Source: an uncultured Rhizobiaceae group bacterium | Lineage (GTDB): Bacteria; Pseudomonadota; Alphaproteobacteria; Rhizobiales; Rhizobiaceae | NCBI GenBank assembly: GCA_947501445.1 | Contig: CANMVS010000002.1 | Location: forward strand, 434,001-498,000 | Length of the DNA: 64,000 bases | Reading direction: 5' to 3' | The notes under the pieces: generated by a model | What the model saw: the letters and a program-made list of their open reading frames with translations, nothing else | The model's database searches: none | What the model was told of the DNA's origin: nothing | In this document: positions 28,709 through 39,242 of the stretch, one piece after another | Layout: each line of letters opens with the position of its first letter | Numbering within the stretch: the stretch's first letter is position 1 | Program-made: the position numbers and the translations under genes

Positions 28709-29269
28709 CTAATCTGAAGTGGGTTTCCACCAGCCATCATCTTCGCTGACGCATTCTATACCGGCGCTGTCTGCACTCTGCATCCATTGCGAAACGGGCA
28801 ATGAGCGAATTTTCAGCGAGGCCGCTATGTCATTGAGAGGCAGCAGCACAAATGCCCGTTCATGCATGTGCGGGTGCGGAATACTCAGACCGTCCTCGTG
28901 AATGGATGCGCTGTCATAGGTCAAAACGTCAATATCAATCGTGCGTGGGCCCCAACGCTTTTTGCGCACACGCTTCAGCTTCACCTCCGTCGCAAGACAC
29001 GCGTCCAGCAATTGATGGGCACTCAAGGATGTGTTCACTGATGCGCAACTATTATAAAACCAGTCCTGATCAACATTGCCCCACGGCGGCGTGCGATAGA
29101 GACGCGATACAGCAACGATTTCAATACCCGAGTTTGACCCCAGGATCTTCAGCGCAGACGCCATATTTACAGGCGGATCCCCTATGTTTCCACCCAGACC
29201 GAGGGTGGCGAAATGGGACAGGGGCTTATGACTGGGGAGTATAGTCAACACACACCTCGGCATGATCAA
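28709..29269 (-). CDS. folK: 2-amino-4-hydroxy-6-hydroxymethyldihydropteridine pyrophosphokinase
   Basis: 186 residues. Transfers pyrophosphate from ATP to the pterin in folate synthesis. The family motifs are intact: LGLGGNIGDP at the N-terminus, RKKRWGPRTIDIDVLTY and IPHPHMHERAFVLLPL. The start is uncertain. ATG at 29269 would overlap folB by 44 bp; ATG at 29263 or GTG at 29251 would overlap less. It is the last gene of folP-folB-folK on the minus strand. Confidence 0.95.
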   Translation of the reverse strand: MIMPRCVLTILPSHKPLSHFATLGLGGNIGDPPVNMASALKILGSNSGIEIVAVSRLYRTPPWGNVDQDWFYNSCASVNTSLSAHQLLDACLATEVKLKRVRKKRWGPRTIDIDVLTYDSASIHEDGLSIPHPHMHERAFVLLPLNDIAASLKIRSLPVSQWMQSADSAGIECVSEDDGWWKPTSD

Positions 29270-29600
29270 ATATCCCCGGGATTGGGGCGCCGGGTTTGCG
29301 AATGGTCACGCGGACATGTTCGATGATCTCAAACTGGTCGCACAAGCCCTTCCCGATGTGATAGGCCAAGGCTTCAATGAGCTTGAAACGCCCCTGGGTT
29401 ACGATATTTTCAACGGTCGAAAAGGCTGCCCCATAGTCAACGGTTCCTTCCAGATCATCATTGGTCAATGCACTGCCGGATGCGACATCCATGTCAACAT
29501 CGACAAAGAAACGCTGACCCAGTTGCATTTCCGCTTCAAAAACACCGTGTCGTGCAAAAAAAGCACAATTTCTCAAACCGATGCGAAATGTATTGCTCAT
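29226..29600 (-). CDS. folB: Dihydroneopterin aldolase
   Basis: 124 residues, usual length. Converts dihydroneopterin to 6-hydroxymethyl-dihydropterin and glycolaldehyde. FolB family: GLRNCAFFARHGVFEAEMQLGQRFFVDV, then TVDYGAAFSTVENIV, KLIEALAYHIGKGL (catalytic-site region) and VTIRKPGAPIPGIFDHAEV. The start ATG overlaps the folP stop (ATGA), so the two are coupled. Confidence 0.96.
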   Translation of the reverse strand: MSNTFRIGLRNCAFFARHGVFEAEMQLGQRFFVDVDMDVASGSALTNDDLEGTVDYGAAFSTVENIVTQGRFKLIEALAYHIGKGLCDQFEIIEHVRVTIRKPGAPIPGIFDHAEVCVDYTPQS

Positions 29601-30487
29601 GAACCCGCCCTTTGTTTTTTGGCCGCAAGCACTGCATCCGCCATGGCCAGTGCATCCCTGTTCCCATCCACATCGTGAACACGAAAAATTGCCGCCCCAT
29701 CCATGCGCAGCATGGCCGTTGTTGAAGCCGTCGCCACATCCCTGGAGGCCGCATCGCGTCCGCTGACCGCGCCCAGAAACCGTTTTCTGGATGTGCCGGC
29801 AACCAGGGGGAAACCCAGTTGATGCAATTCCGAAAACCGCGCCATCAATTCAATATTCTCATCGCTATCCTTGGCAAACCCGAAACCCGGATCAAGAACG
29901 ATTGCGTCTTTTGGCAAACCTGCCGCATGGGCTATTTTTAGAGACTGGCCCAGGAATTCCAGTTGATCTTCAATGACATCCGGCTTTTTTTGCCGCTCGC
30001 GACCGGTGTGCATAATACAGATACCAGCCTTGAGCCGTGCAATGGTAGGCGCCATGTCAGGGTCCTTTTGCAGGCCCCAGACATCGTTGACAATATGAGC
30101 ACCTGCCTCAATGGCAAGGCGTGCGGTTTCGGCGCGGTATGTATCAATGGATATCAGCACGTTGCTGCGTCCGGCGAGCAGCTCAATGACCGGAAGCACT
30201 CTTGACTGCTCTGTGACGGCGTCCACAGGCTGTCCACCCGGACGTGTCGACTCCCCGCCAATATCAATAATTGCGGCACCTGCCACGGCCATTTCTTCGG
30301 CGGCCTCAACCGCAGCAGACGTGGACTGATGGCGCCCCCCATCTGAAAAGGAGTCCGGTGTTACATTAACAACCGCCTTGATGTGTCCGCGTTCCCCAAG
30401 GTCCAGCGTGCGACCATGGGCCAAACGCCAGGTCTGCATGGCGAAACCTGCCTGCGCGGCACTATTGTCCTTGTCGGAATAGGGCAT
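29597..30487 (-). CDS. folP: Dihydropteroate synthase
   Basis: 296 residues. Joins p-aminobenzoate to the pterin pyrophosphate; it is the target of sulfonamides. The motifs are intact: VVNVTPDSFSDGG, IIDIGGESTRPGG, ISIDTYRAETARLA, VNDVWGLQKDP and DPGFGFAKDSDENIELM. The N-terminal 38 residues precede the barrel and the start could be an internal Met17. It is the first gene of the folate cluster, 12 bp downstream of the ferredoxin reductase stop, so the reductase and fol genes may share a transcript. Confidence 0.96.
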   Translation of the reverse strand: MPYSDKDNSAAQAGFAMQTWRLAHGRTLDLGERGHIKAVVNVTPDSFSDGGRHQSTSAAVEAAEEMAVAGAAIIDIGGESTRPGGQPVDAVTEQSRVLPVIELLAGRSNVLISIDTYRAETARLAIEAGAHIVNDVWGLQKDPDMAPTIARLKAGICIMHTGRERQKKPDVIEDQLEFLGQSLKIAHAAGLPKDAIVLDPGFGFAKDSDENIELMARFSELHQLGFPLVAGTSRKRFLGAVSGRDAASRDVATASTTAMLRMDGAAIFRVHDVDGNRDALAMADAVLAAKKQRAGS

Positions 30488-30499
30488 TTGAACGCGATC

Positions 30500-31874
<1,375 letters not shown>

Positions 31875-32014
31875 TAAAATGGGCTCCGCATATATTGCAA
31901 CAATGCGGAGTTAAAGGGACCAGCGCGGAAGTCAAGCGCCTCACCGTATTTCTTGTTGCTCAACGCCTGAATTACCTCAGTTACAGCAACAATTGTGACG
32001 TTTGCGACACGACC

Positions 32015-32395
32015 CTATCGCGAGAGACCAAAAATGAAATTCTCAACATCGACCACAGCATCCGTCAAAGCGTCGTGCAGAACGCCATCCTTTGGGTTCT
32101 TTTCAAGACTTTCAGCAGCTCTGCAAATGCAAAAAGCCCCTACACTTGATGCCGACCCCCTCAAGGTTTGCACAACGGCCAGCAGATCCTCGTTGCTCGT
32201 ATGGTGATTGGTACCGCATAGCTGGTTGACACATTGGCGCGCCTGGCGGGCAAACAGGCACAGAACTTCGGTCTCTGCTTCCTTGTTGCCGGATGTGCGC
32301 TGCGCAAGGTGAACAAGGTCTATCGGTCGCTCACTGGACGGATTGATTTTGTGGATATGGTCTGGTGGCTCGAATATTTCCTGATGCAGTACCAT
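32015..32395 (-). CDS. HPt-like protein lacking the phospho-accepting His
   Basis: 126 residues from ATG at 32395 (AAGGGA upstream); earlier ATGs at 32452 and 32491 are possible. The middle and C-terminal part looks like a histidine phosphotransfer domain: PIDLVHLAQRTSGNKEAETE, VLCLFARQARQCVNQL, then LLAVVQTLRGSASSVGAF and AAESLEKNP. In HPt domains the motif reads His-x-LKGSA; here Gln76 (CAA, 32168-32170) takes the place of His, so the protein probably cannot take phosphate. It lies divergent from the giant coiled-coil gene and upstream of the ferredoxin gene. Confidence 0.65.
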   Translation of the reverse strand: MVLHQEIFEPPDHIHKINPSSERPIDLVHLAQRTSGNKEAETEVLCLFARQARQCVNQLCGTNHHTSNEDLLAVVQTLRGSASSVGAFCICRAAESLEKNPKDGVLHDALTDAVVDVENFIFGLSR

Positions 32396-32817
32396 TTGCT
32401 GGGTCCCTTTCCCGATCTTTACCGGGACAGTGCACTCCACAAATGTCGGCATCGCCTTAATGTGGGCATAGAAATGCCGCAAAATCTGCATTTATGGTTA
32501 ATGCATCGTAAAGACCGGAAACAAAGCGAATTTTGGCTGACTGATGACGGGTCATTATGCTTCGTTAAGCACGACTGACCATTTATCGGTGTGTGTAAAT
32601 TGTTTCCGGACAGGTTCTGTGCAAGAAAGGAACGCTGATATGCGCCTGTCTTGCAGTAACCGGGACGACGCATGAGGGGTGTTCGGGTGGTAGCGGGTTG
32701 AGTATTTTCCCGGTGTCACAGCAGATTGGGGCAGCGATCATTCCTTCCATTTAAACGGATCAGAAACCCAGGCGATGTCCCGGGAAGTTGTGTACAGAGT
32801 ACGAGGCATTGATCAGT
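32396..32817. other. Divergent region between the HPt-like and giant coiled-coil genes
   Basis: 422 bp with no supported gene. It holds a CtrA-like site at 32494-32512. A 10-bp inverted repeat, CCGGAAACAA (32515-32524)/TTGTTTCCGG (32600-32609), is separated by 75 bp. Both promoters should lie here. Confidence 0.55.
32494..32512 (-). promoter_or_regulatory. Candidate CtrA-binding site
   Basis: On the minus strand TTTA-N7-TTAACCAT, one mismatch from the CtrA consensus TTAA-N7-TTAA. The right half is the TTAACCAT form seen in alphaproteobacteria. It lies 99-117 bp before the HPt-like start and about 306-324 bp before the coiled-coil start. The consensus is from memory. Confidence 0.4.
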
Positions 32818-35800
32818 ATGGCGAAAAGAAGCGCGCAAAATGATGACCCACTCAAGGCATTGGAAGACGCTTTGCGTCTCGACCTTGAAAAAGAAGATGC
32901 AGCTGGCCTGACCAACGAACCCTCGTTGGAGGATCTGGAAGCACAGGTCGCTTCAGCAGCAGCTGAACTTGCCAAATCGGACACGGACAGCAAGGCCAAA
33001 CAGCCAGCCGAAAAGCCGGCCCCTGTCCGCAGAACTGTGGCGAAAGCCCCGGCTGCACGCCTTCCCGCGGAAAAAACCGCCGAAAAGCCCGAAAGCACCG
33101 ATAAGGCCCGCACAGCGCGCACGCAAAACAAGCCGCAGAGCAGATTGCAAAAACGCCTGCAGCCTGCAGCACCTCAAAAACCGGCCACGTCGCGCCCCAA
33201 GGCACCTTTGTTTGCACCGGCAAACGATGATAGCCGGGAGTCACGCGCTGCCATTATGCGCTCAATTGACGGCAAAGGTGGACGATCTGCACGTATCACA
33301 ACCTATTCGATCTGTGCCCTGTGGGTCATTGGCGGTCTTGGATTTACCAATCTCCTATACGGACCGGACATCTGGCGGATCAATTCTTCCGCGGATCTGG
33401 CGGCAAACCCTGAATATATCACGTCCCTTCTGGCTGTGTTCTTTCCGGTCCTGATCTTTTTGGCATTCGGACTGATGATTGCGCGCGCACAGGAAATGCG
33501 CTCAGTTGCCAAATCGATGGCTGAACTTGCCGTTCGCCTGTTCGAACCCGAAACAATGGCAACAGACAACATCATGCGTGTTGGCCAGGCTGTTCGACGG
33601 GAAGTTTCCGCCATCAATGAGGGCATCGAGCGGACAATTGCCCGGGCGTCAGAACTCGAAACGCTTGTGCATTCCGAAATTAATGCGCTGGAGCACAGTT
33701 ATTCTGACAATGAAGTACGCCTGCGCAGCCTGGTTGAAGGCCTGAGCAATGAGCGCGAAGCCATTGTCAGCCATTCAGAACGGGTGCGCGCCTCAATAGT
33801 CAGTGCTCATGAACAACTGCGTGAAGAGCTGGAAACGGCCGGGGACGAGATTTCCAATCGCCTGACCACATCCGGTAAAGCCGTGGCTGAACTTCTGGAT
33901 ACACGCACGACACGATTGACCGGTCAGGCTGATGACCTGACACAGTCCGTGTCTGAACTTTTGCAAAAAAGAACTGAAGCCTTAATGCTATCCTTCGGAA
34001 ACTCCGGCCGCGCTTTGGCAAAAGAGTTCGATAACCGATTGGAATCATTGCAGGATACGCTAACGGAGCATGGCCAAAGCCTGCTCGGTGAATTCGAAAC
34101 ACGTGCATCATCTTTGGACAATAATACCAAGAAACTCAACACGATCCTGAATGAGCGCGCCCGTCAACTCAACGAAACGCTTGTGACACGCACACGCGAA
34201 ATCAGCGAAAGCCTTAGTGTTGGTGAACAGGCCCTCAGTGGCGGTCTTGATGGGGTTATTGAAACTCTGAATGCGAAACTTGACGAAAAGGCTGTCAATT
34301 TCCGTCAAAGCCTCCAGCATCACGCCGAAGATGCCATGAGCGATCTTGATACACGCTCCGGGTTCTTCGAGGAACGACTGCAAAGCAACATCTCTCAGCT
34401 CAATATGGCCTTTGACGAACGGGTTGCAGAATTTACCTCTGCATTCGACGACCGCAGTGGCACACTGGATTCGAAACTCAGCGACAGCCTGCAGACCATC
34501 AACGATACCCTCACCGGCAATGCGGGATCACTTGAGGGCATGTTGTCCAGCAATGCCAACCGCATCGCCGAAACACTCTCTGAACGCACCAACAAACTGG
34601 ACGCCCTGCTGGCAAGCCGCGGCGCTGACATTGAAAACAAACTCAATGACAAAGTGGGTGCGGTTGAAGCGGCAATGGAAAATACCTCCATCCGTGTTGA
34701 TGCCCTCATGCAGGGTGGCACTGAAAATATCGAACGGGCTGTCAGCGAAAGAACCACAGCACTGTCTGAGGCGCTTAATACCAGTGCAAGCAATATATCC
34801 GGGCTTATCAATGATGGTGCTCAGACAATCAGCAATGCCGCCATTGAGAATGCGCAGAATATTGAAGCCACATTCAATACCGGTGCCGAGCGTCTCGAAG
34901 GCCTCATTGGATTTGGCACAGCGGCCATCAATAACGCAACATCTGATAGCGCTGAGAAACTTGAAACAACTCTGGGATCAAGTGCCGAACGTCTGCAGAC
35001 CCTGATCAAGGAGGGAACACAGTCCGTTCGCACAGTCGCAGAAGAAGGCACGCGTTCGCTGACTGAGACCCTCGGCACCAACGCCAACCACATTGAGGGT
35101 CTGTTGAGTGAAGGCGCCACTGCTGTGGGCAAGGCTGTTACAGAAAATACCCATGCACTGGCGGTCACACTTGGATCAAATGCCGAGCGGATTGATAATC
35201 TGATCAAGGCCGGCACAGGCGCAATCGAAAATTCCGTTGTCAGCAACACGCAGACACTGGCAACAACCCTTGGCGAGAACGCCGAGCGTCTGGAGGGTAT
35301 TATCCAGGAAGGCTCGGGCGCAATCGAGAATTCGGTTGTAAACAATACGCAGGCCCTGGCATCCACTCTTGGTGAAAATGCTGAACGGATCGAAGGCATT
35401 ATCCAGCAGGGCACAGGATCAATTGTGAATTCTGTTTCACAACATGCCGATATATTGTCCAATACCCTGGGCGACAATGCAGAACGGATCGATACGATCA
35501 TTCGTGACGGCTCGAATTCCATCGCAAATTCCGTTTCGGAAAACACAGAAGCCCTCTCCATTACAATGGGTTCGGCGGCCGAGCGAATTGACGGTATTAT
35601 TCGCGAAGGTGCCGGTTCGATAACAAGTTCTGTTGCCGAGAATACTGAAATTCTCAACAGCACGATGAGTGCAAATGCCGAGCGTATGGATGCCATTATC
35701 CGCCACGGTACCGGGTCAATTACTCAGTCGGTTGCACAAAACACCGAGCTGTTGAACGAAACAATGGATGCCAATGTAGGCAAAATCGATACGATCATCC

Positions 35801-38610
35801 GCGAGGGTGCAGGCTCCATTTCCCAGTCCGTTGTTGAAAATACAGAGTTTATCAACAATACGGTGAGTTCCAACGCCGACAAGATCGATACGATCATTCG
35901 TGAAGGCGCGGGTTCCATATCCCAGTCGGTTGTTGAAAATACCGAACTCATCAACAGCACCGTCAGCTCCAACGCTGACCGGATCGACACGATCATTCGT
36001 GAGGGTGCAGGTTCAATTGCCAGCTCCGTTGCGGACAATACACAGACGCTGGCCGACACATTGGGCAGCAATGCTGAACGGATCGACAATCTGATCCAGC
36101 GTGGCGCTGCGGACATCACTGAATCGCTGACAGGCAACACGGAAGTGTTGGCAACAACACTGGAAAGCAACGCCGAGCGTCTGGATGGTTTGATTGATGC
36201 CGGCAATGGCAAAATCTCCGAAACACTGAACAGCGAATTCATGGCATTGTCCGCGAAGCTTGATGACAGTGTGACAGCGATGGATACCACCCTTGCCGCC
36301 AATGTGGATCGCATCGGCGCTACGATCGATGATCGCACCGCCAATATGCATGAGCGGCTGCAGATCATGGATTCAGCATTGAACGCCGGTCTTGAAAACG
36401 TTAATGCCACGATTGAGAACCGCGCCCTTGGTATGGCTTCGACATTGCGTGAGACCGTTTCCAGTGCTGTTGAACATATGGATGCGGAAGCACAACGCTC
36501 AGCAGAATCGCTGCATGGAATTGGCGAAAACTTCTCCAGCCAGCTCACTGATGCCGCTGCCAATTATTCACAAACCATTGAATCCCGCCTCGCAGAGCGC
36601 ACAGAGTCTTTGAACCAGCAGTTTGGTGAACTGACAGGACGCCTCAGCGAAAGCGAAACAGGAATTCTTGGAGCGGCACAGGCCATCACAAGTGCAGCCG
36701 TTGAAGCCGGTGAAAAAGTCGGCGAACAGGCACAACAGATTGTGGAACAGTTTGCCGAAAGCGAAAAGGCGATGGATGTGCGTAACAGCGCCATCAAGAC
36801 AACGCTTGATGAACATACCCGGGAGCTTAATTCAATGCTCGCCGGGCGCTCGACAGAGCTGTCAAGACTGATCGACGAACAGGCAGCGCCACTTGTTGAA
36901 GCCTTTGCCCAGCGCGGTCAACAGATTACCGGCGACCTGAAGAATATCACTTTGGCCAGCGCCGACCAGTTGCAGGCCCAAAGTGAAGCTTTGGTCGACG
37001 CCCTGTCATCGCGTACCAAGGAAACACTTGAGGCAATCAACAATGCCGGAAGCAGCCTGAAAAACGAAGTAACCGAATTGATCGCGGAACTGGGTCGTAG
37101 TAACTCAGCCATTTCAAATCTGGTTGAAAATACCGCCTCGACACTTGAGGAAGTTGATACACGCCTGACCAAAACCACGGAAACATTTGCCGGTTCTGCC
37201 GGACGTGCTGCCGAACTCTTCGCGGACTCAACTCAAATGTTGCAGACAAACATCTCAAACCTGGACACAATTTCCAATGACACACTTGGCCGGGTCAGCG
37301 CGATAGCAGGCAGTTTTGATGATCATTCCAAGGTATTGGCATCAGCATCCGACCTGTTGGGATCGGCACAATCAAGCCTGGCCAACACGCTTGAAGAACG
37401 CAAGGACGCTCTGGATGGTCTGTCCAGCGGTCTGGTGACCCGTTCGGAAGAAATTGAAAAAAATATGCGCTCGCTTGAAACAATCGTGGAAGGAGCGTTC
37501 AGCAAGGCCAAGGAGCAGGCAAGCAGCACCGCATCCGAGCTCTCCGGCAGTCTTTCTTCATCGCTGGAGACAATTGGTGGCCTGCTTTCAGACACCGAGA
37601 AAAAATCTACTGCGACAGCTGACAATATGAAAAAGGCAATCAAGGAAGCCGTGGAAGATGCAGTATCGCGTTTTTCAGGCGCAACCGAAGAAATTCGCCA
37701 GTCTGCCAACGATATACGTGAAGAATTGAACACAACACGTGGCGAAATCAAAAAAGGTGTCTTTGATCTGCCGGAAGAAACACGCGAAAGCACAGCGGCT
37801 ATGCGCAATGCTGTCTCCGAGCAGATTAAGGCGCTGAAGGATCTTTCGTCGATTGTATCACAATCATCACATGTCCTGGAGCATTCAAGCCCGCGTGGTT
37901 CCGCTGCGGCTCAACGTCAGCCTGCTGCAGCGGCGGTTGCATCCTCTCGCCCGATGGCGGTGGCTGCAGCTCAATCCGCAGCAGCAGTGGCAACAACCAC
38001 ACCAGCACTTGAGCCAGTCTCGGCAACGGCCACAACGCCACCAAGTGTGGCCCCCAAGACCGATCTTCGCGGTGGCATGGGCATTATGCAGGGTGGATCA
38101 ACCCCGGCAAGTGGGGCACCAATTGAACGCAGGCAGCAGGGCGAAGGCGGCTGGGTTCGCGATCTGCTGCGTAGCGCATCACGCGAAGACGGTGAGCCCA
38201 CACAACCGCCACGCACCAACAGTACCGCTGCACCCGCAAACAGTGCCCGCACACGCAATCCGCGTCAGGTCGTTGAATCACTGAATTCTCTGTCTGTCGA
38301 TATCGCCCGGGCCATTGACCACAATGCCTCGGTTGATCTGTGGCGCCGTTATCAGGCCGGTGAACGCGATATTTTCACCCGTCGCCTCTATACTCTCAAG
38401 GGCCAGAAAACCTTTGAGGAGATCAAAAGCAAATATACCCAGGAACCGGAATTCCGAAGCGCTGTTGATCATTACATCACGGACTTTGAAAAACTGTTGG
38501 GTGACGTCGCGAAGAATGACCGCGACAAGGTTGTAACCCAGACGTATCTGACATCGGATACGGGTAAGGTTTATACGATGCTTGCCCATGCAAGTGGCCG
38601 ATTGAAGTAA
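32818..38610 (+). CDS. Giant coiled-coil membrane protein, GPR/RgsE-like (polar growth)
   Basis: 1930 residues from ATG at 32818; a TTG at 32788 would add ten. An acidic and Ala/Pro/Lys-rich N-terminus (about 1-158) is followed by two membrane segments (about 160-180 and 202-222: SLLAVFFPVLIFLAFGLMIA). About 1450 residues of predicted helix/coiled coil with 33-residue periodicity come next, then an Ala/Pro/Gln-rich linker. The conserved C-terminal domain includes SLSVDIARAIDHNASVDLWR and TYLTSDTGKVYTMLAHASGR. This layout matches the growth-pole-ring protein GPR of Agrobacterium (RgsE in Sinorhizobium), often mis-annotated as kinesin-like. The role in unipolar growth is by homology, from memory. 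Confidence 0.8.
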   Translation: MAKRSAQNDDPLKALEDALRLDLEKEDAAGLTNEPSLEDLEAQVASAAAELAKSDTDSKAKQPAEKPAPVRRTVAKAPAARLPAEKTAEKPESTDKARTARTQNKPQSRLQKRLQPAAPQKPATSRPKAPLFAPANDDSRESRAAIMRSIDGKGGRSARITTYSICALWVIGGLGFTNLLYGPDIWRINSSADLAANPEYITSLLAVFFPVLIFLAFGLMIARAQEMRSVAKSMAELAVRLFEPETMATDNIMRVGQAVRREVSAINEGIERTIARASELETLVHSEINALEHSYSDNEVRLRSLVEGLSNEREAIVSHSERVRASIVSAHEQLREELETAGDEISNRLTTSGKAVAELLDTRTTRLTGQADDLTQSVSELLQKRTEALMLSFGNSGRALAKEFDNRLESLQDTLTEHGQSLLGEFETRASSLDNNTKKLNTILNERARQLNETLVTRTREISESLSVGEQALSGGLDGVIETLNAKLDEKAVNFRQSLQHHAEDAMSDLDTRSGFFEERLQSNISQLNMAFDERVAEFTSAFDDRSGTLDSKLSDSLQTINDTLTGNAGSLEGMLSSNANRIAETLSERTNKLDALLASRGADIENKLNDKVGAVEAAMENTSIRVDALMQGGTENIERAVSERTTALSEALNTSASNISGLINDGAQTISNAAIENAQNIEATFNTGAERLEGLIGFGTAAINNATSDSAEKLETTLGSSAERLQTLIKEGTQSVRTVAEEGTRSLTETLGTNANHIEGLLSEGATAVGKAVTENTHALAVTLGSNAERIDNLIKAGTGAIENSVVSNTQTLATTLGENAERLEGIIQEGSGAIENSVVNNTQALASTLGENAERIEGIIQQGTGSIVNSVSQHADILSNTLGDNAERIDTIIRDGSNSIANSVSENTEALSITMGSAAERIDGIIREGAGSITSSVAENTEILNSTMSANAERMDAIIRHGTGSITQSVAQNTELLNETMDANVGKIDTIIREGAGSISQSVVENTEFINNTVSSNADKIDTIIREGAGSISQSVVENTELINSTVSSNADRIDTIIREGAGSIASSVADNTQTLADTLGSNAERIDNLIQRGAADITESLTGNTEVLATTLESNAERLDGLIDAGNGKISETLNSEFMALSAKLDDSVTAMDTTLAANVDRIGATIDDRTANMHERLQIMDSALNAGLENVNATIENRALGMASTLRETVSSAVEHMDAEAQRSAESLHGIGENFSSQLTDAAANYSQTIESRLAERTESLNQQFGELTGRLSESETGILGAAQAITSAAVEAGEKVGEQAQQIVEQFAESEKAMDVRNSAIKTTLDEHTRELNSMLAGRSTELSRLIDEQAAPLVEAFAQRGQQITGDLKNITLASADQLQAQSEALVDALSSRTKETLEAINNAGSSLKNEVTELIAELGRSNSAISNLVENTASTLEEVDTRLTKTTETFAGSAGRAAELFADSTQMLQTNISNLDTISNDTLGRVSAIAGSFDDHSKVLASASDLLGSAQSSLANTLEERKDALDGLSSGLVTRSEEIEKNMRSLETIVEGAFSKAKEQASSTASELSGSLSSSLETIGGLLSDTEKKSTATADNMKKAIKEAVEDAVSRFSGATEEIRQSANDIREELNTTRGEIKKGVFDLPEETRESTAAMRNAVSEQIKALKDLSSIVSQSSHVLEHSSPRGSAAAQRQPAAAAVASSRPMAVAAAQSAAAVATTTPALEPVSATATTPPSVAPKTDLRGGMGIMQGGSTPASGAPIERRQQGEGGWVRDLLRSASREDGEPTQPPRTNSTAAPANSARTRNPRQVVESLNSLSVDIARAIDHNASVDLWRRYQAGERDIFTRRLYTLKGQKTFEEIKSKYTQEPEFRSAVDHYITDFEKLLGDVAKNDRDKVVTQTYLTSDTGKVYTMLAHASGRLK
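34567..36249 (+). repeat. Seventeen in-frame 99-bp (33-residue) units in the coiled-coil gene
   Basis: Units start at 34567 and every 99 bp after, to 36151. The eleven from 35161 on are most alike, with a core of NAERIDxIIREGxGSI and then SVxxNTExL. Units beginning 35755, 35854 and 35953 are almost the same at DNA level in places (for example ATCGATACGATCAT and CAGTCxGTTGTTGAAAATAC). The period of 33 equals three 11-residue turns, as in apolipoprotein-like amphipathic helices. Weaker 33-residue phasing continues on both sides (34468 and 36250). Confidence 0.92.
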
Positions 38611-38622
38611 AACCGGAAAACA

Positions 38623-38642
38623 GGGCGGACATTGATCCGCCC
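38623..38642 (+). terminator. Intrinsic terminator of the giant coiled-coil gene
   Basis: Stem GGGCGGA (38623-38629)/TCCGCCC (38636-38642), 6-nt loop, then eight T. It lies 13 bp after the stop codon, between it and the convergent AhpD-like gene. Confidence 0.93.
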
Positions 38643-38657
38643 TTTTTTTTACCGCAT

Positions 38658-39230
38658 TCATGCCAGGCACACAGGCTCCCGACGCGTTGGAAACTGCAAT
38701 GCGAATGGCTCCAGCGGTAACCTGGCCGCTTTCACGAGATATGAGATCATGCGATAGGTGCCACACAACATGATCGCCTCAAGCAGTACGGCATCACTAA
38801 AATGCAACGTGAGAGCACCCCACAAATCGTCGTCCAGATCGCACTCCACATCAAGACTATCGCACATACGAATAAGCAGCCTCTCACCCTCATCCAGCCA
38901 ACAGGCATCATCTGCGTCTCCATGGACCAATGAATAGATCTCCGCCTCACCCAATTTTGCAGCCTCGGCAAAAAAGGCCACATGGACCCCCCACTCATAT
39001 TCTGCGCCACACCGGGCAGTAATACGGTCAATGATCAACTCCCGGTGCCGGATGCTCAGATTACCCTTGTCCAGGAGATTGCCGCCCATGAGCCGTTGAA
39101 ACAACCGGCTGTCCTGTGCCAGCATCCTGAACAACGACAGTACCGGGACACTTTCGGGCATTATCCGTTCAAATACTTTGTTGAGGTCCTCCGGATAAGG
39201 TGGGTCAATCATTTTCACGCGCATCGACAT
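38658..39230 (-). CDS. Carboxymuconolactone decarboxylase/AhpD-family protein
   Basis: 190 residues. AhpD-like helical fold: LSIRHRELIIDRITARCGAEYEWGVHVAFFAEAAKLG matches the core CMD motif, but the CxxC pair is reduced to a single Cys. A peroxidase-type thiol relay is therefore unlikely and the role stays open. AGGA lies 9 nt before the ATG. It is divergent from an HxlR-family regulator with a perfect palindrome between them, which suggests it is that regulator's target. Confidence 0.85.
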   Translation of the reverse strand: MSMRVKMIDPPYPEDLNKVFERIMPESVPVLSLFRMLAQDSRLFQRLMGGNLLDKGNLSIRHRELIIDRITARCGAEYEWGVHVAFFAEAAKLGEAEIYSLVHGDADDACWLDEGERLLIRMCDSLDVECDLDDDLWGALTLHFSDAVLLEAIMLCGTYRMISYLVKAARLPLEPFALQFPTRREPVCLA

Positions 39231-39242
39231 GTCAGCTTTCCT

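Noticed and set aside
32234-32578. 114-codon plus-strand frame opposite the HPt-like gene
   Set aside because: No start signal and no domain; the minus-strand frame gives an HPt-like protein.
34821-35696. 291-codon frame antisense to the coiled-coil repeats
   Set aside because: Its own repeats simply mirror the 99-bp units of the sense gene.
34567-36249. Regular 99-bp periodicity considered as a CRISPR array or satellite
   Set aside because: Units are adjacent and in frame, with no constant-repeat/variable-spacer pattern; they encode 33-residue protein repeats.
37853-38284. 143-codon frame overlapping the coiled-coil gene end
   Set aside because: Low-complexity frame-shifted reading of the Ala/Pro/Gln-rich linker of the real gene.
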